Source of the DNA: Promicromonosporaceae bacterium
GTDB lineage: Bacteria > Actinomycetota > Actinomycetes > Actinomycetales > Cellulomonadaceae
DNA length: 63,618 bases
Direction of reading: 5' to 3'
NCBI GenBank assembly: GCA_009783295.1
Contig: WRHK01000019.1
Span: forward strand, 1-63,618
Positions 17,064 through 24,662 of the stretch are shown here, in pieces. The first letter of the stretch is position 1. Each line of letters begins with the position of its first letter. Both the position numbers and the translations under genes were made by a program. Under the pieces are notes generated by a model, which saw only the letters and a list, made by a program, of their open reading frames with translations, was not told the origin of the DNA and ran no database searches.

Positions 17064-17884
17064 CGGGTGGCTCCCATCGCTTGGAGGGTGGTGGTGGCGC
17101 GGACGAGGACGACGCCGAGCGCCGTCGCGACCAGCGCGAACGCGGTCTGGCCGACGCCGCCGGTGACGGCGCCCAGGTGCCCGGATGACTCGAGACCGAG
17201 CACGACCGCGGCCCACCCCGCCCCCGCGACGCCGCACGCCCAGCGCGCCGGCAGCCGCGTGAGCAGCACGAGCGCGGCTCCGGACAGGCAGAGCGCCGGC
17301 AGCAGCCACACGCACGCGAGGGCGTGCAGCACGGGGACGACGACGCCCACGAGCGCGGTCGCGGGGACCGCGACCGCCAAGGTCGCGGCGGTGCGCAGCA
17401 ACGCCAGGCGCAGCTTGGAGAAGGGCGTCGGGGCGGCGAGCTCGCGCAGCGGGTCGGTGGCCTCGAACGCCGCGGCCACCGCCAGCAGCGGCACGAGCGG
17501 TGCGAGCAGCAGGTAGGCGAGCTCGGCACGGGCGACGTGCGCGGCCACGACCGCGCTGAGCACCGCTCCCCCGACGGCGAGCGCCCACGGCAGCCGCAGG
17601 TCCCCGGCGGCGGCCAGCACGACGACGGCGTCGTCGGGCACGCCGACCCGGCGCAGCCAGCGCAGGTGGGCGGGCTGGCGCGGGGCGCCGATCGCCGCAT
17701 GGACCGCCTCCCAGACCGGTTCGTAGCCGCCGGTCATGGGGTCGTCCTCGGCAACGCGGCGGGCGGAGTCGCGGCAGGCGGGGCAGGTCGTCACGTGCGT
17801 CTCGACGGCGGCCTGCGCCGCCATGTCGAGGTGACCGGCGGCGTACGCCTGCCAGGTCGCCGGGTCCACGTGCCAGCCGCTCAT
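17060..17884 (-). CDS. zinc-finger anti-sigma-like protein fused to a multi-pass membrane domain
   Basis: 274 aa. Residues 1-60 carry the anti-sigma zinc motif His30-x3-Cys34-x2-Cys37 (ETHVTTCPACRDS), as in zf-HC2/ZAS anti-sigma factors. After a cytoplasmic linker come about six membrane segments (residues 100-265), far more than the one segment of a usual anti-sigma factor. It overlaps the ECF sigma gene by 4 nt and the ABC ATPase gene by 4 nt. It probably holds the sigma factor at the membrane and may sense the state of the transporter; that is inferred from the motif and gene order. Confidence 0.8.
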
Positions 17885-18465
17885 GCCCATCCCTCCGTCG
17901 CCGTCCGGTCGGCCGAGGGGCCGGCCAGCAGCTGCGCCCGCATCCGAGCCTTCGCGAGCCGCACCCGGCTCTTGACCGTGCCTGCCGGGACCCCGAGCAG
18001 CCGCGCGGCCTCCCGCGTGGTGAGCCCGTCCACGACCGTCGCCTGGATGGCCTGCCGCAGCTCCGGCGAGAGGCCCCGCAGTGCGGAGCCGACGTCGCCG
18101 TGCTCGACGGCGAGCAGCAGCTCGTCCTCGGCGGACCGCACCACGGGGCAGAGGGCGCCGGCCGTCGCGTCGCTCACCGGCGTCGGGCCGCCCCGCACCC
18201 GCAGGCGCGACACGAGCTGGCGGATCGCGATGCCCCACAGCCAGGCGCCGACGTCGCCGTCGCCGCGGTAGCGGCCGGCGCTGCGCCACACCGCCACGAA
18301 GGTGTCCTGGAGGGCGCTCGCGGCGAGCTCGTCGTCGGAGGTGCGGCGCCGCAGGCGCAGCGACAGCCACGCCCAGTGCCGTTCGACGAGCTCGCGCAGC
18401 GCGCGCTCGTCGCCGGCCGCGACCTGCGCCAGCAGGTCGGCGTCGCTCGGCACGGGTGTGTCCAT
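17881..18465 (-). CDS. ECF-family RNA polymerase sigma factor
   Basis: 194 aa. Region 2 (DLLAQVAAGDERALRELVERH through LQDTFVAVWRSAGRYRG) and region 4 (LSPELRQAIQATVVDGLTTREAARLLGVPAGTVKSRVRLAKARM) are complete; there is no region 1 or 3, as expected for the ECF group. It directs transcription of a small regulon, probably including its own operon. The start may be the ATG at 18465 or the GTG two codons upstream (18471); neither has a good Shine-Dalgarno. It is first in a tight operon with the zinc anti-sigma-like protein and ABC transporter genes. Confidence 0.92.
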   Translation of the reverse strand: MDTPVPSDADLLAQVAAGDERALRELVERHWAWLSLRLRRRTSDDELAASALQDTFVAVWRSAGRYRGDGDVGAWLWGIAIRQLVSRLRVRGGPTPVSDATAGALCPVVRSAEDELLLAVEHGDVGSALRGLSPELRQAIQATVVDGLTTREAARLLGVPAGTVKSRVRLAKARMRAQLLAGPSADRTATEGWA

Positions 18466-18518
18466 GCTCACACTGTCGCGTGCCGGTGCCCGATCGGTTC
18501 ACGGACCGGGCGGGTGAT

Positions 18519-19208
18519 CTACCGGCCGCCGTCGGCCTGAAGGCGCAGCCCGGCGAGCAGCAGGTCGAGGCCGGCCCTGAACTGGTCGGCGTCGTCGTGC
18601 ACGGCGAACTCGTCGACCACGTGGTGGATGAACGGGAAGGTCGCGGGGTCGAGGTCACGCCACGCGGCGGCGGCCTCGGCGATGACGTCCTCGCGGTCGA
18701 CGTCGCCGTCGAGCACGGCTTGCGGCGGCTGCTGGCCGAGGTCGGCGGCGATGCCGACGACGTACCCGACGATCGCCGAGACGGCGTGGAAGCTCTGCCG
18801 CGGCGTGAGCCCGAGGCGCAGCACCTGCTCTCCGATGCGCTCGTAGAGCAGCAGTCCGTTGGCCTGCGTGCCGGTGGTGCGCATGAAGTACGCGCCGAGC
18901 CAGGGCCGCCGCACGATGGCGTCGAACACGGTCACGCCGACGGCCCGGAGGTTGGCGATCGGGTCCTCGCCCGCGAGGAAGGGCTCGATGTCGGCGAGCG
19001 ACTGGGCGAGCACGTGGTCGGTGGCCTTGTCGAGCAGCTCGTCCTTGCCGGACACGTACCAGTAGATGCTCCCGACGCCGGTGCCCAGCCGCGCGGCCAG
19101 GGCCCGGAAGGTGAGGGCCGGCTCGCCCGCCTCGTCGAGGAGGGCGACGGCCTCGGAGATCACGGTCTCCAGGGAGTGCGATGCCCTGCGCCGGGTCGTG
19201 GCTGGCAT
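18519..19208 (-). CDS. TetR-family repressor, probably of the divergent MFS pump
   Basis: 229 aa. N-terminal helix-turn-helix LTFRALAARLGTGVGSIYWYVSGKDELLD (about residues 34-62), followed by a helical ligand-binding domain with FHAVSAIVGYVVGIAAD in the C-terminal half, which resembles the TetR_C group that responds to drugs. It is divergent from an MFS efflux gene; the 100 bp between them hold two palindromes with GAAC/GTTC cores. A repressor of the pump and of itself is the simplest reading. Confidence 0.9.
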   Translation of the reverse strand: MPATTRRRASHSLETVISEAVALLDEAGEPALTFRALAARLGTGVGSIYWYVSGKDELLDKATDHVLAQSLADIEPFLAGEDPIANLRAVGVTVFDAIVRRPWLGAYFMRTTGTQANGLLLYERIGEQVLRLGLTPRQSFHAVSAIVGYVVGIAADLGQQPPQAVLDGDVDREDVIAEAAAAWRDLDPATFPFIHHVVDEFAVHDDADQFRAGLDLLLAGLRLQADGGR

Positions 19209-19232
19209 GACGTACCTCTCAGCGTCGCGGTG

Positions 19233-19261
19233 TTGCCCATTATCGAACAGCGTTCTATGTT
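19233..19261 (+). promoter_or_regulatory. sigma70-type promoter of the MFS gene
   Basis: -35 TTGCCC (19233-19238), 17-bp spacer, -10 TATGTT (19256-19261). The first TetR operator lies inside the spacer and reaches the -10. Confidence 0.65.
19241..19259. promoter_or_regulatory. TetR operator 1
   Basis: TATCGAAC-AGC-GTTCTATG: the same 19-bp design as operator 2 with two outer mismatches. It covers the promoter spacer and -10, so binding would block RNA polymerase. Confidence 0.65.
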
Positions 19262-19276
19262 AGCCGGAGCGCTCGT

Positions 19277-19295
19277 TATCGAACGCTGTTCGATA
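19277..19295. promoter_or_regulatory. TetR operator 2
   Basis: Perfect palindrome TATCGAAC-GCT-GTTCGATA with 8-bp arms and a 3-bp centre, just upstream of the AGGAGG ribosome binding site of the MFS gene. Confidence 0.7.
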
Positions 19296-19308
19296 CTAGG
19301 AGGCACCC

Positions 19309-20772
19309 GTGACCACCACAACCCCGCTGGCGCCGCCGCGCACGTACCCGTCGCTGCGCGCGGCGTGGATCCCGCTCGTCGCGCTGTGCATGGCCTTCTT
19401 CGTGGAGATGGTCGACAACACGCTGCTGACCATCGCGCTGCCCACCATCGGCCGCGACCTCGGCAGCGGCACGACGGCGCTCCAGTGGGTCAGCGGGGCC
19501 TACTCGCTCACGTTCGGCGGCCTGCTGCTCACCGCGGGGTCGGCCGCCGACCGGCTCGGGCGCCGCCGGGTGCTGCTGGTGGGCCTCGCCGCCTTCGGGC
19601 TGATCAGCCTGCTGGTGCTCGGGGTCGGGTCCACGGGCGAGCTCATCGCCCTGCGCGCGGCGCTCGGCCTCGCCGCCGCGGCGATGGCGCCCATCACCAA
19701 CTCGCTCGTCTTCCGGCTGTTCGACGGCCAGGACCTGCGGATGCGCGCCATGACGGTGATGATCGTCGTCGGCATGAGCGGGTTCGTGCTCGGCCCGCTG
19801 CTGGGCGGCAGCGTGCTGGCCCACGTGCGCTGGGAGTGGCTGCTGGTGGTCAACGCCCCCATCGCGCTCGTCGCGTGGATCGGCGTCCGGCTGGGCGTGC
19901 CCGCGGACCGGCGCGAGGACCTGACGCGGGAGCCGCTCGACCTGCCGGGCGCCGCCCTGAGCATCGCCGCCATCGGCCTGTTCTGCTACACGCTCACCAG
20001 CGGCGTCGAGCACGGGTGGCTGTCCCTGTCCACGGTCGGGTCGGCGCTCGGGGCCATGCTTGCCGCGGTCGCGTTCGTGCGGCACGAGCGCCGCACCCCG
20101 CAGCCGATGCTCGACCTCTCGGTGTTCACGAGCGGCACCGTGCGCGGTGCCTCCGTCGCGCAGATCGGCACGTCCATCGCCATGGCGGGGGTGATGTTCG
20201 GGCTGATCCTGCACTTCCAGTACGCCTACGGCTGGAGCCCCATGCGGGCCGGGCTGGCGAACCTGCCGCTGATCGTCACGATGATCGCCGCCACGCCGGT
20301 CTCCGAGTCCCTGGCGAAGCGGTACGGCCACCGCGTTGCGTGCCTGGTCGGGGCCGCGCTGCTGGCCGTCGCGCTCGCCGGGCTCGCCTGGGGTGTCGGC
20401 CACGGGTACCCGGCGATCGCCGCGTCCATGGTGGTGCTCACCGTCGGCCTGCGGACCGTCATGACCATCTGCGCCGTCGCGCTCGTCGACGCGATGCCCG
20501 CCAACCGCACCTCGCTCGGGGCGGCCCTCAACGACACCGCGCAGGAGGTCGGCACCAGCGTGGGCACCGCCGTCGTCGGCACGCTCATCGCCCTGCTCGT
20601 GACGCAGTACCTCCCCGCCGGGACGTGGAGCGCCGAGCTGGTCGCGCGGTTCTTCCACGGCGAGCGGGTGACGTACGCGGTGCTCGCGGTGCTGGTGGGG
20701 CTGGTCGCCGGCTGGGGCGCGATGACGTTGACCGACTCCCGCTCCACCGAGGAGCACCCCGAGGCCGCATGA
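19309..20772 (+). CDS. MFS drug efflux transporter (DHA2, EmrB/QacA type)
   Basis: 487 aa proton-driven exporter with about 14 hydrophobic segments. The loop 2-3 motif A reads GSAADRLGRRRVLLVG, and the first segment has FVEMVDNTLLTIALPTIGRDL, the usual DHA2 pattern with an acidic residue in the membrane. The N-terminal cytoplasmic leader is short. GTG start with AGGAGG at 5-6 nt. Expression is probably controlled by the divergent TetR repressor; the substrate may be a hydrophobic or cationic drug, as for other family members. Confidence 0.92.
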   Translation: MTTTTPLAPPRTYPSLRAAWIPLVALCMAFFVEMVDNTLLTIALPTIGRDLGSGTTALQWVSGAYSLTFGGLLLTAGSAADRLGRRRVLLVGLAAFGLISLLVLGVGSTGELIALRAALGLAAAAMAPITNSLVFRLFDGQDLRMRAMTVMIVVGMSGFVLGPLLGGSVLAHVRWEWLLVVNAPIALVAWIGVRLGVPADRREDLTREPLDLPGAALSIAAIGLFCYTLTSGVEHGWLSLSTVGSALGAMLAAVAFVRHERRTPQPMLDLSVFTSGTVRGASVAQIGTSIAMAGVMFGLILHFQYAYGWSPMRAGLANLPLIVTMIAATPVSESLAKRYGHRVACLVGAALLAVALAGLAWGVGHGYPAIAASMVVLTVGLRTVMTICAVALVDAMPANRTSLGAALNDTAQEVGTSVGTAVVGTLIALLVTQYLPAGTWSAELVARFFHGERVTYAVLAVLVGLVAGWGAMTLTDSRSTEEHPEAA

Positions 20773-20829
20773 TGGGTGAACGCCCCACGTCACAGTGAGA
20801 CGGTCTGGCGGGATGGACTGCCCGCGGCC

Positions 20830-20835
20830 TATGGT
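20830..20835 (+). promoter_or_regulatory. probable -10 element of the cys leader and cysK
   Basis: TATGGT, about 45 nt before the leader ORF. The -35 is not clear. Confidence 0.35.
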
Positions 20836-20879
20836 TCCCCCAGACATCGTCGATAGACCGATCGGAAGGGAGCAGACAG

Positions 20880-20951
20880 TTGCGTCTCGCCGCTGCTCCC
20901 CGCCCGCTCTTCGCGACGGGCACGGCGCTGTGCTGTCGCAGCTGTCTCTAG
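20880..20951 (+). CDS. cysteine-rich leader peptide (attenuator) upstream of cysK
   Basis: A 23-codon ORF starting TTG with a strong GGAAGGGAG site 7-8 nt upstream and ending Ala-Leu-Cys-Cys-Arg-Ser-Cys-Leu-stop. The three Cys codons in a span of five, just before the stop and 118 bp before cysK, are the mark of a cysteine-responsive translational attenuator: ribosomes that stall for lack of Cys-tRNA would change folding of the downstream RNA. Comparable Cys-rich small ORFs control cysteine genes in mycobacteria, where they are leaderless; this one has a Shine-Dalgarno. Two alternative hairpins follow it. The mechanism here is inferred. Confidence 0.72.
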   Translation: MRLAAAPRPLFATGTALCCRSCL

Positions 20952-20981
20952 AGCGTCCGTGCCACGCCCCGACCCCGGCCT

Positions 20982-21019
20982 CCGACGGCCCTGGGTCGTC
21001 GGCGAGCGCGGGCGCTCGC
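20982..21019 (+). promoter_or_regulatory. two adjoining hairpins between leader ORF and cysK
   Basis: Stem 1: CCGACG (20982-20987) with CGTCGG (20997-21002). Stem 2: GCGAGCGC (21002-21009) with GCGCTCGC (21012-21019). They share base 21002, so they touch and may exclude one another. They lie 30-70 bp after the leader stop. No U-tract, so any termination would be factor-dependent. Confidence 0.45.
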
Positions 21020-21069
21020 TCCCTGTCTGCCACCGAACCCGCGACAACGACCCACCGAAGAGGATGACC

Positions 21070-22005
21070 ATGGCCCGCATCTACGACGACGCGACGAAGC
21101 TCATCGGCGGCACGCCCCTCGTGCGCCTGAACCGGCTCACCGAGGGCCTCGGCGCCACCGTGCTCGCCAAGCTCGAGTTCTACAACCCCGCCAACTCGGT
21201 CAAGGACCGCATCGGCGTCTCGATCATCGACGCCGCCGAGGCGGCCGGCGCCCTCCAGGCCGGCGGCACCATCGTCGAGGCGACGTCGGGCAACACCGGC
21301 ATCGCCCTGGCGTGGGTCGGCGCGGTGCGCGGCTACAAGGTCGTGCTCGCCATGCCCGAGACCATGTCGAAGGAGCGCCGCGGCCTGCTGCGCGCCTACG
21401 GCGCCGAGCTGGTGCTCACCCCCGGCTCCGAGGGCATGAAGGGCGCCGTGGCCGTCGCCGAGAAGATCGCGGCCGAGCGTCCCGGCGCCATCCTGGCCCG
21501 CCAGTTCGAGAACGAGGCCAACCCGGCCATCCACCGCAAGACGACGGCCGAGGAGATCTGGGCCGACACCGACGGCGGCGTGGACGTGGTCGTGGCCGGC
21601 ATCGGCACGGGCGGCACCATCACCGGCGTCGGTCAGGTGCTCAAGGAGCGCAAGCCCGAGGTCAAGATCGTCGCCGTCGAGCCGAAGGACTCGCCGATCC
21701 TCAACGGCGGCGCCCCCGGCCCGCACAAGATCCAGGGCCTCGGCGCCAACTTCGTGCCCGAGATCCTCGACACCACGGTCTACGACGAGGTGCTCGACGT
21801 GGAGATCGACGACGCGCTCGAGTTCGCGCGCCGCGCCGCCAAGGAGGAGGGCCTGCTCGTGGGCATCTCGTCCGGCGCCGCGCTCTCGGCCGCCGTCGAG
21901 CTGGCCGGCCGCCCCGAGTACGCCGGCAAGACGATCGTCGCGATCGTCCCCGACTTCGGCGAGCGCTACCTGTCGACCATCCTCTACGCCGACCTCATGG
22001 ACTGA
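21070..22005 (+). CDS. cysK: cysteine synthase A (O-acetylserine sulfhydrylase)
   Basis: 311 aa PLP enzyme that joins O-acetylserine and sulfide to cysteine. The PLP lysine is Lys45 ([11 protein letters not shown]), the substrate loop TSGNTG is at 72-77, and the phosphate-binding loop [10 protein letters not shown] follows at about 178-187. Of the two nearby ATGs (21064, 21070) the second was chosen, because GAAGAGG is six bases before it and family members start MARIYDD. It forms an operon with cysE 35 bp downstream, which makes its substrate, and is preceded by the Cys-rich leader. Confidence 0.96.
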   Translation: MARIYDDATKLIGGTPLVRLNRLTEGLGATVLAKLEFYNPANSVKDRIGVSIIDAAEAAGALQAGGTIVEATSGNTGIALAWVGAVRGYKVVLAMPETMSKERRGLLRAYGAELVLTPGSEGMKGAVAVAEKIAAERPGAILARQFENEANPAIHRKTTAEEIWADTDGGVDVVVAGIGTGGTITGVGQVLKERKPEVKIVAVEPKDSPILNGGAPGPHKIQGLGANFVPEILDTTVYDEVLDVEIDDALEFARRAAKEEGLLVGISSGAALSAAVELAGRPEYAGKTIVAIVPDFGERYLSTILYADLMD

Positions 22006-22040
22006 GCGGTCGGACCGCAGCAGGTCCACCGCACGGCAGA

Positions 22041-22724
22041 ATGTCCGACGTGACAGATCTTCGCGCCCTGCGGGCGCAGACGGTGGCCGGGGACGACGAC
22101 GAGCGCGAGCACGTCATGCCCCCCGGCCACCGGCCGGGCCTGCGCCACCTGCTCGAGATCCTGCACGAGGACCTCGACGCCGCGCACGCCCACGACCCGG
22201 CCGCCCGGTCACGCCTCGAGGTGGCCCTGGCCTACCCGGGCGTGCACGCCCTGTGGGTGCACCGCCTGAGCCACCGCATGTGGCACGCCGGGTTCCGGCT
22301 GCCGGCGCGCCTGCTCTCGCAGCTCACGCGCTGGCTCACGGGCATCGAGATCCACCCGGGCGCCGTCATCGGCCGGCGCCTGTTCATCGACCACGGCATG
22401 GGCGTCGTGATCGGCCAGACGGCCGTGGTCGGCAACGACTGCGTGCTCTTCCACGGGTCCACCCTGGGCGGCCGGTCGATGACGCGGGGCAAGCGGCACC
22501 CCACGCTGGGCGACCGCGTGATGGTCGGGGCAGGGGCCAAGATCCTCGGCCCGGTGCACATCGGCGACGACGTGCAGATCGGCGCGAACGCCGTGGTCGT
22601 CAAGGACGTCCCCGCCGGCGCCGTGGCGCTGGGCGTGCCCGCGCACATCCGGTTCCCGCACCAGCCGGCGGCGGAGCGCGAGAAGCTCCAGGACCCCGCG
22701 CTGATCATCGAGTACATGATCTGA
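22041..22724 (+). CDS. cysE: serine O-acetyltransferase
   Basis: 227 aa left-handed beta-helix enzyme that acetylates serine with acetyl-CoA, the step before CysK. The helical N-terminal part ends [17 protein letters not shown] and the hexapeptide domain contains the active-site run [24 protein letters not shown] and [19 protein letters not shown]. It is short compared with the E. coli enzyme, as usual in actinobacteria. The C-terminus ends IIEYMI; an Ile end is what the CysK active site binds in the cysteine synthase complex, which fits co-expression with cysK. Confidence 0.95.
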   Translation: MSDVTDLRALRAQTVAGDDDEREHVMPPGHRPGLRHLLEILHEDLDAAHAHDPAARSRLEVALAYPGVHALWVHRLSHRMWHAGFRLPARLLSQLTRWLTGIEIHPGAVIGRRLFIDHGMGVVIGQTAVVGNDCVLFHGSTLGGRSMTRGKRHPTLGDRVMVGAGAKILGPVHIGDDVQIGANAVVVKDVPAGAVALGVPAHIRFPHQPAAEREKLQDPALIIEYMI

Positions 22725-22768
22725 GCCCACCCGGCGGACGGCCTCCGCCGGGCACCGGGCGCCAGCTT

Positions 22769-22797
22769 TGTTCTAGTTCCCCTAGCGCAACTAGAGT
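22769..22797 (+). promoter_or_regulatory. promoter of the GntR gene, leaderless
   Basis: -35 TTGTTC (22769-22774), 17-bp spacer, -10 TAGAGT (22792-22797), then 6 nt to the ATG at 22804. Confidence 0.6.
22773..22794. promoter_or_regulatory. probable autoregulatory operator of the GntR protein
   Basis: Perfect inverted repeat CTAGTT-N10-AACTAG that fills the promoter spacer, a position suited to repression by the product of the gene that follows. Confidence 0.6.
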
Positions 22798-22803
22798 CGG
22801 GCC

Positions 22804-23160
22804 ATGATCTGGCGCATCGACCCCACGAGCGGCGCGCCGGTGTACCTGCAGCTCGTCTCCCAGGTGCACGTGGCCCTCGCCCGCGGCGACCTCACGCCCG
22901 GCGAGCGGCTCCCCTCCGCCCGCGAGCTCGCCGAGTCGCTCGAGCTCAACATGCACACCGTGCTGCACGCGTACCAGCAGCTGCGCGACGACGGCGTCAT
23001 CGAGCTGCGGCGCGGCCGCGGCGCCGTCGTCGTCGCCGGGACCGCCCACGGGCGCGACCACGTGCGCACCACCCTGGCCGCCTACGCCGCCGCCGCCCGC
23101 GACGCCGGGCTGTCCCCCGAGGCCGCCGTGGCCCTGCTCAAGGAGGAGATGCTCCGATGA
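22804..23160 (+). CDS. GntR-family regulator (YtrA type)
   Basis: 118 aa. The winged-helix domain reads GAPVYLQLVSQVHVALARGD through LPSARELAESLELNMHTVLHAYQQLRDDGVIELRRGRGAVV, and only a short helical tail follows, as in the YtrA subfamily, which usually controls membrane or transporter genes cotranscribed with it. The next gene overlaps by 4 nt (ATGA) and encodes a DUF1648 membrane protein. Confidence 0.9.
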   Translation: MIWRIDPTSGAPVYLQLVSQVHVALARGDLTPGERLPSARELAESLELNMHTVLHAYQQLRDDGVIELRRGRGAVVVAGTAHGRDHVRTTLAAYAAAARDAGLSPEAAVALLKEEMLR

Positions 23161-24158
23161 CCCGTACCCCCTTCCCGACCGCGCCCGCCGACGTCAGCTG
23201 GCGGCCGCACGCACGCCGGGTCGCGCTGTGGTCCGGCGTCGCAGGGCTCGTGCTCGTTCTTGGCGGCGCTCTCGTGGCGCTCTCGTGGCGGTCCGAGCTG
23301 CCTTCGACCGTCGCCTCGCACTGGGGCTCGGACGGCCACCCGAACGGGTTCTCCTCGCTCGGAACCTACGTCGCGGTGCTGGTGGTCACGGGGGTGCTGT
23401 GCGTGGCCGGGTTCTCCGCGATCTGCTGGTTCTGGGGCCACGCGGCGATGACCCGCCGGATGGTCGGGGCGTCATCCGTATGGATCGGGGCGTTCCTCGC
23501 CGTCATCACCGTCGGGTCGCTGTGGAACCAGCGCGGGCTCACCGACGCCGCCCACGCGTCCGACCACGGCGGTGTCGTGGCCCTGGCGATCCTCGTTCCG
23601 CTCGTGCCGGCCGTCGTCGCGGCGCTCCTGGTGCCGGGCGACCCGCGGATCGCGGCCACCGCGCCCGTGCGCGTCGACGCGGCGCGCACCCCGCTCGCCC
23701 CGAGCGAGCGCGCCGTCTGGCTGCGACGGGTGCGCGGCGGCCCCGGCCTGGTGGTTGGCGTCGTCGCGATCGCGGTCACCGCGGCCGCCGCCGTGCTGAC
23801 GCACCTGTGGCCGCTGCTCGTGGTCCCCGTGCTGCTCACCGCGCTCCTCGCGAGCTTTACCGAGTTCGAGGTGCGCGTCGACGCGTCCGGGCTGCACGTG
23901 CGGTCGCTGCTGGGCTGGCCGCGCACGTTCGTCCCGGCCGACGAGGTGCTCGCCGCCTCGACGACCACAGTCAACGCGTTCGCGGAGTTCGGCGGGTGGG
24001 GGTGGCGCGTCGGGCGCGGCGGACGCATCGGCATCGTGCCGCGCAGCGGCGAGGCGCTGCTCGTCGAGCGCACTGGGGGCCGCTCCCTGGTGGTCACCGT
24101 CGACGACGCCGCCACCGGGGCGGCGCTGCTCAACACCCTGGCGGACCGGGCGCGGTAG
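23157..24158 (+). CDS. DUF1648-domain membrane protein
   Basis: 333 aa with about eight hydrophobic segments. Near the N-terminus the DUF1648 motif SELPSTVASHWGSDGHPNGFSS is clear (about residues 43-64). The C-terminal third is soluble-looking (VDASGLHVRSLLGWPRTFVPADEVLAAS) and resembles PH-like domains of membrane proteins. The function is unknown; DUF1648 proteins are commonly linked to GntR/YtrA or SdpI-type immunity genes. It is co-translated with the GntR regulator. Confidence 0.85.
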   Translation: MTRTPFPTAPADVSWRPHARRVALWSGVAGLVLVLGGALVALSWRSELPSTVASHWGSDGHPNGFSSLGTYVAVLVVTGVLCVAGFSAICWFWGHAAMTRRMVGASSVWIGAFLAVITVGSLWNQRGLTDAAHASDHGGVVALAILVPLVPAVVAALLVPGDPRIAATAPVRVDAARTPLAPSERAVWLRRVRGGPGLVVGVVAIAVTAAAAVLTHLWPLLVVPVLLTALLASFTEFEVRVDASGLHVRSLLGWPRTFVPADEVLAASTTTVNAFAEFGGWGWRVGRGGRIGIVPRSGEALLVERTGGRSLVVTVDDAATGAALLNTLADRAR

Positions 24159-24166
24159 GCCTCGCC

Positions 24167-24565
24167 TCAGCGCTCGGCCAGGAAGTCCCGCGCCAGGTGC
24201 TCGGGGGCGACCGCCAGCCAGGCGTCGGTCACGGCCTCGCGCAGGTGCTCCTCCTTGACGGCGTCGAGCTGGATCAGCACGGCCGCGTGGCCCTCGAAGT
24301 GCGGGATGGTGAAGAAGCCGGGGTGCGCCGCCTCGAGCACGGCCTGCTTCTCGCCGAGGTCCTCGACGACGACGGCGACGATCGGCCCGGCGGGCACCGG
24401 GTCCTCGCCGAAGCGTCTGACGTCGGCCTTGCTGAACTCGCGCTCCCAGGCCAGGGTCTTGCCGCCCACGGCCCAGTGCAGGCCTTTGCTCTGACCGCCC
24501 CGGGGCGCCTCGACGACGTCGGGCAGCGACCGGGCGATGCGCGAGACGTCGTCGATGGTTGCCAT
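24167..24565 (-). CDS. MmcQ/YjbR family DNA-binding-like protein
   Basis: 132 aa. The pattern DVSRIARSLPDVVEAPRG and GHAAVLIQLDAVKEEHLREAVTDAWLAVAPEHLARDFL fits the MmcQ/YjbR (CyaY-like fold) family, whose role is not settled. The ATG at 24565 is preceded by TACCGT at six bases. A longer frame upstream has no homology. Single gene, convergent with the DUF1648 gene. Confidence 0.82.
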   Translation of the reverse strand: MATIDDVSRIARSLPDVVEAPRGGQSKGLHWAVGGKTLAWEREFSKADVRRFGEDPVPAGPIVAVVVEDLGEKQAVLEAAHPGFFTIPHFEGHAAVLIQLDAVKEEHLREAVTDAWLAVAPEHLARDFLAER

Positions 24566-24571
24566 GCATCG

Positions 24572-24577
24572 ACGGTA
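24572..24577 (-). promoter_or_regulatory. -10 element, probable leaderless promoter of the MmcQ/YjbR gene
   Basis: TACCGT on the minus strand 6 nt before the ATG at 24565. Confidence 0.45.
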
Positions 24578-24662
24578 CGACCGGTCGCTCCGTCGGGCTA
24601 GGGTGTGACGCAGATTACCTGCGACGCCCCGTCGCAGGAACTGCACTCGACGAGGAGCGCAC

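Noticed and set aside
20836-21069. SAM or T-box riboswitch before cysK
   Set aside because: No T-box core (TGGNACCGCG) and no recognisable SAM core; the Cys-rich leader ORF explains the region better.
19276-22029. 917-codon open frame on the minus strand opposite the MFS and cysK genes
   Set aside because: Covers two well-supported genes and reads as Arg/His/Gly-rich nonsense.
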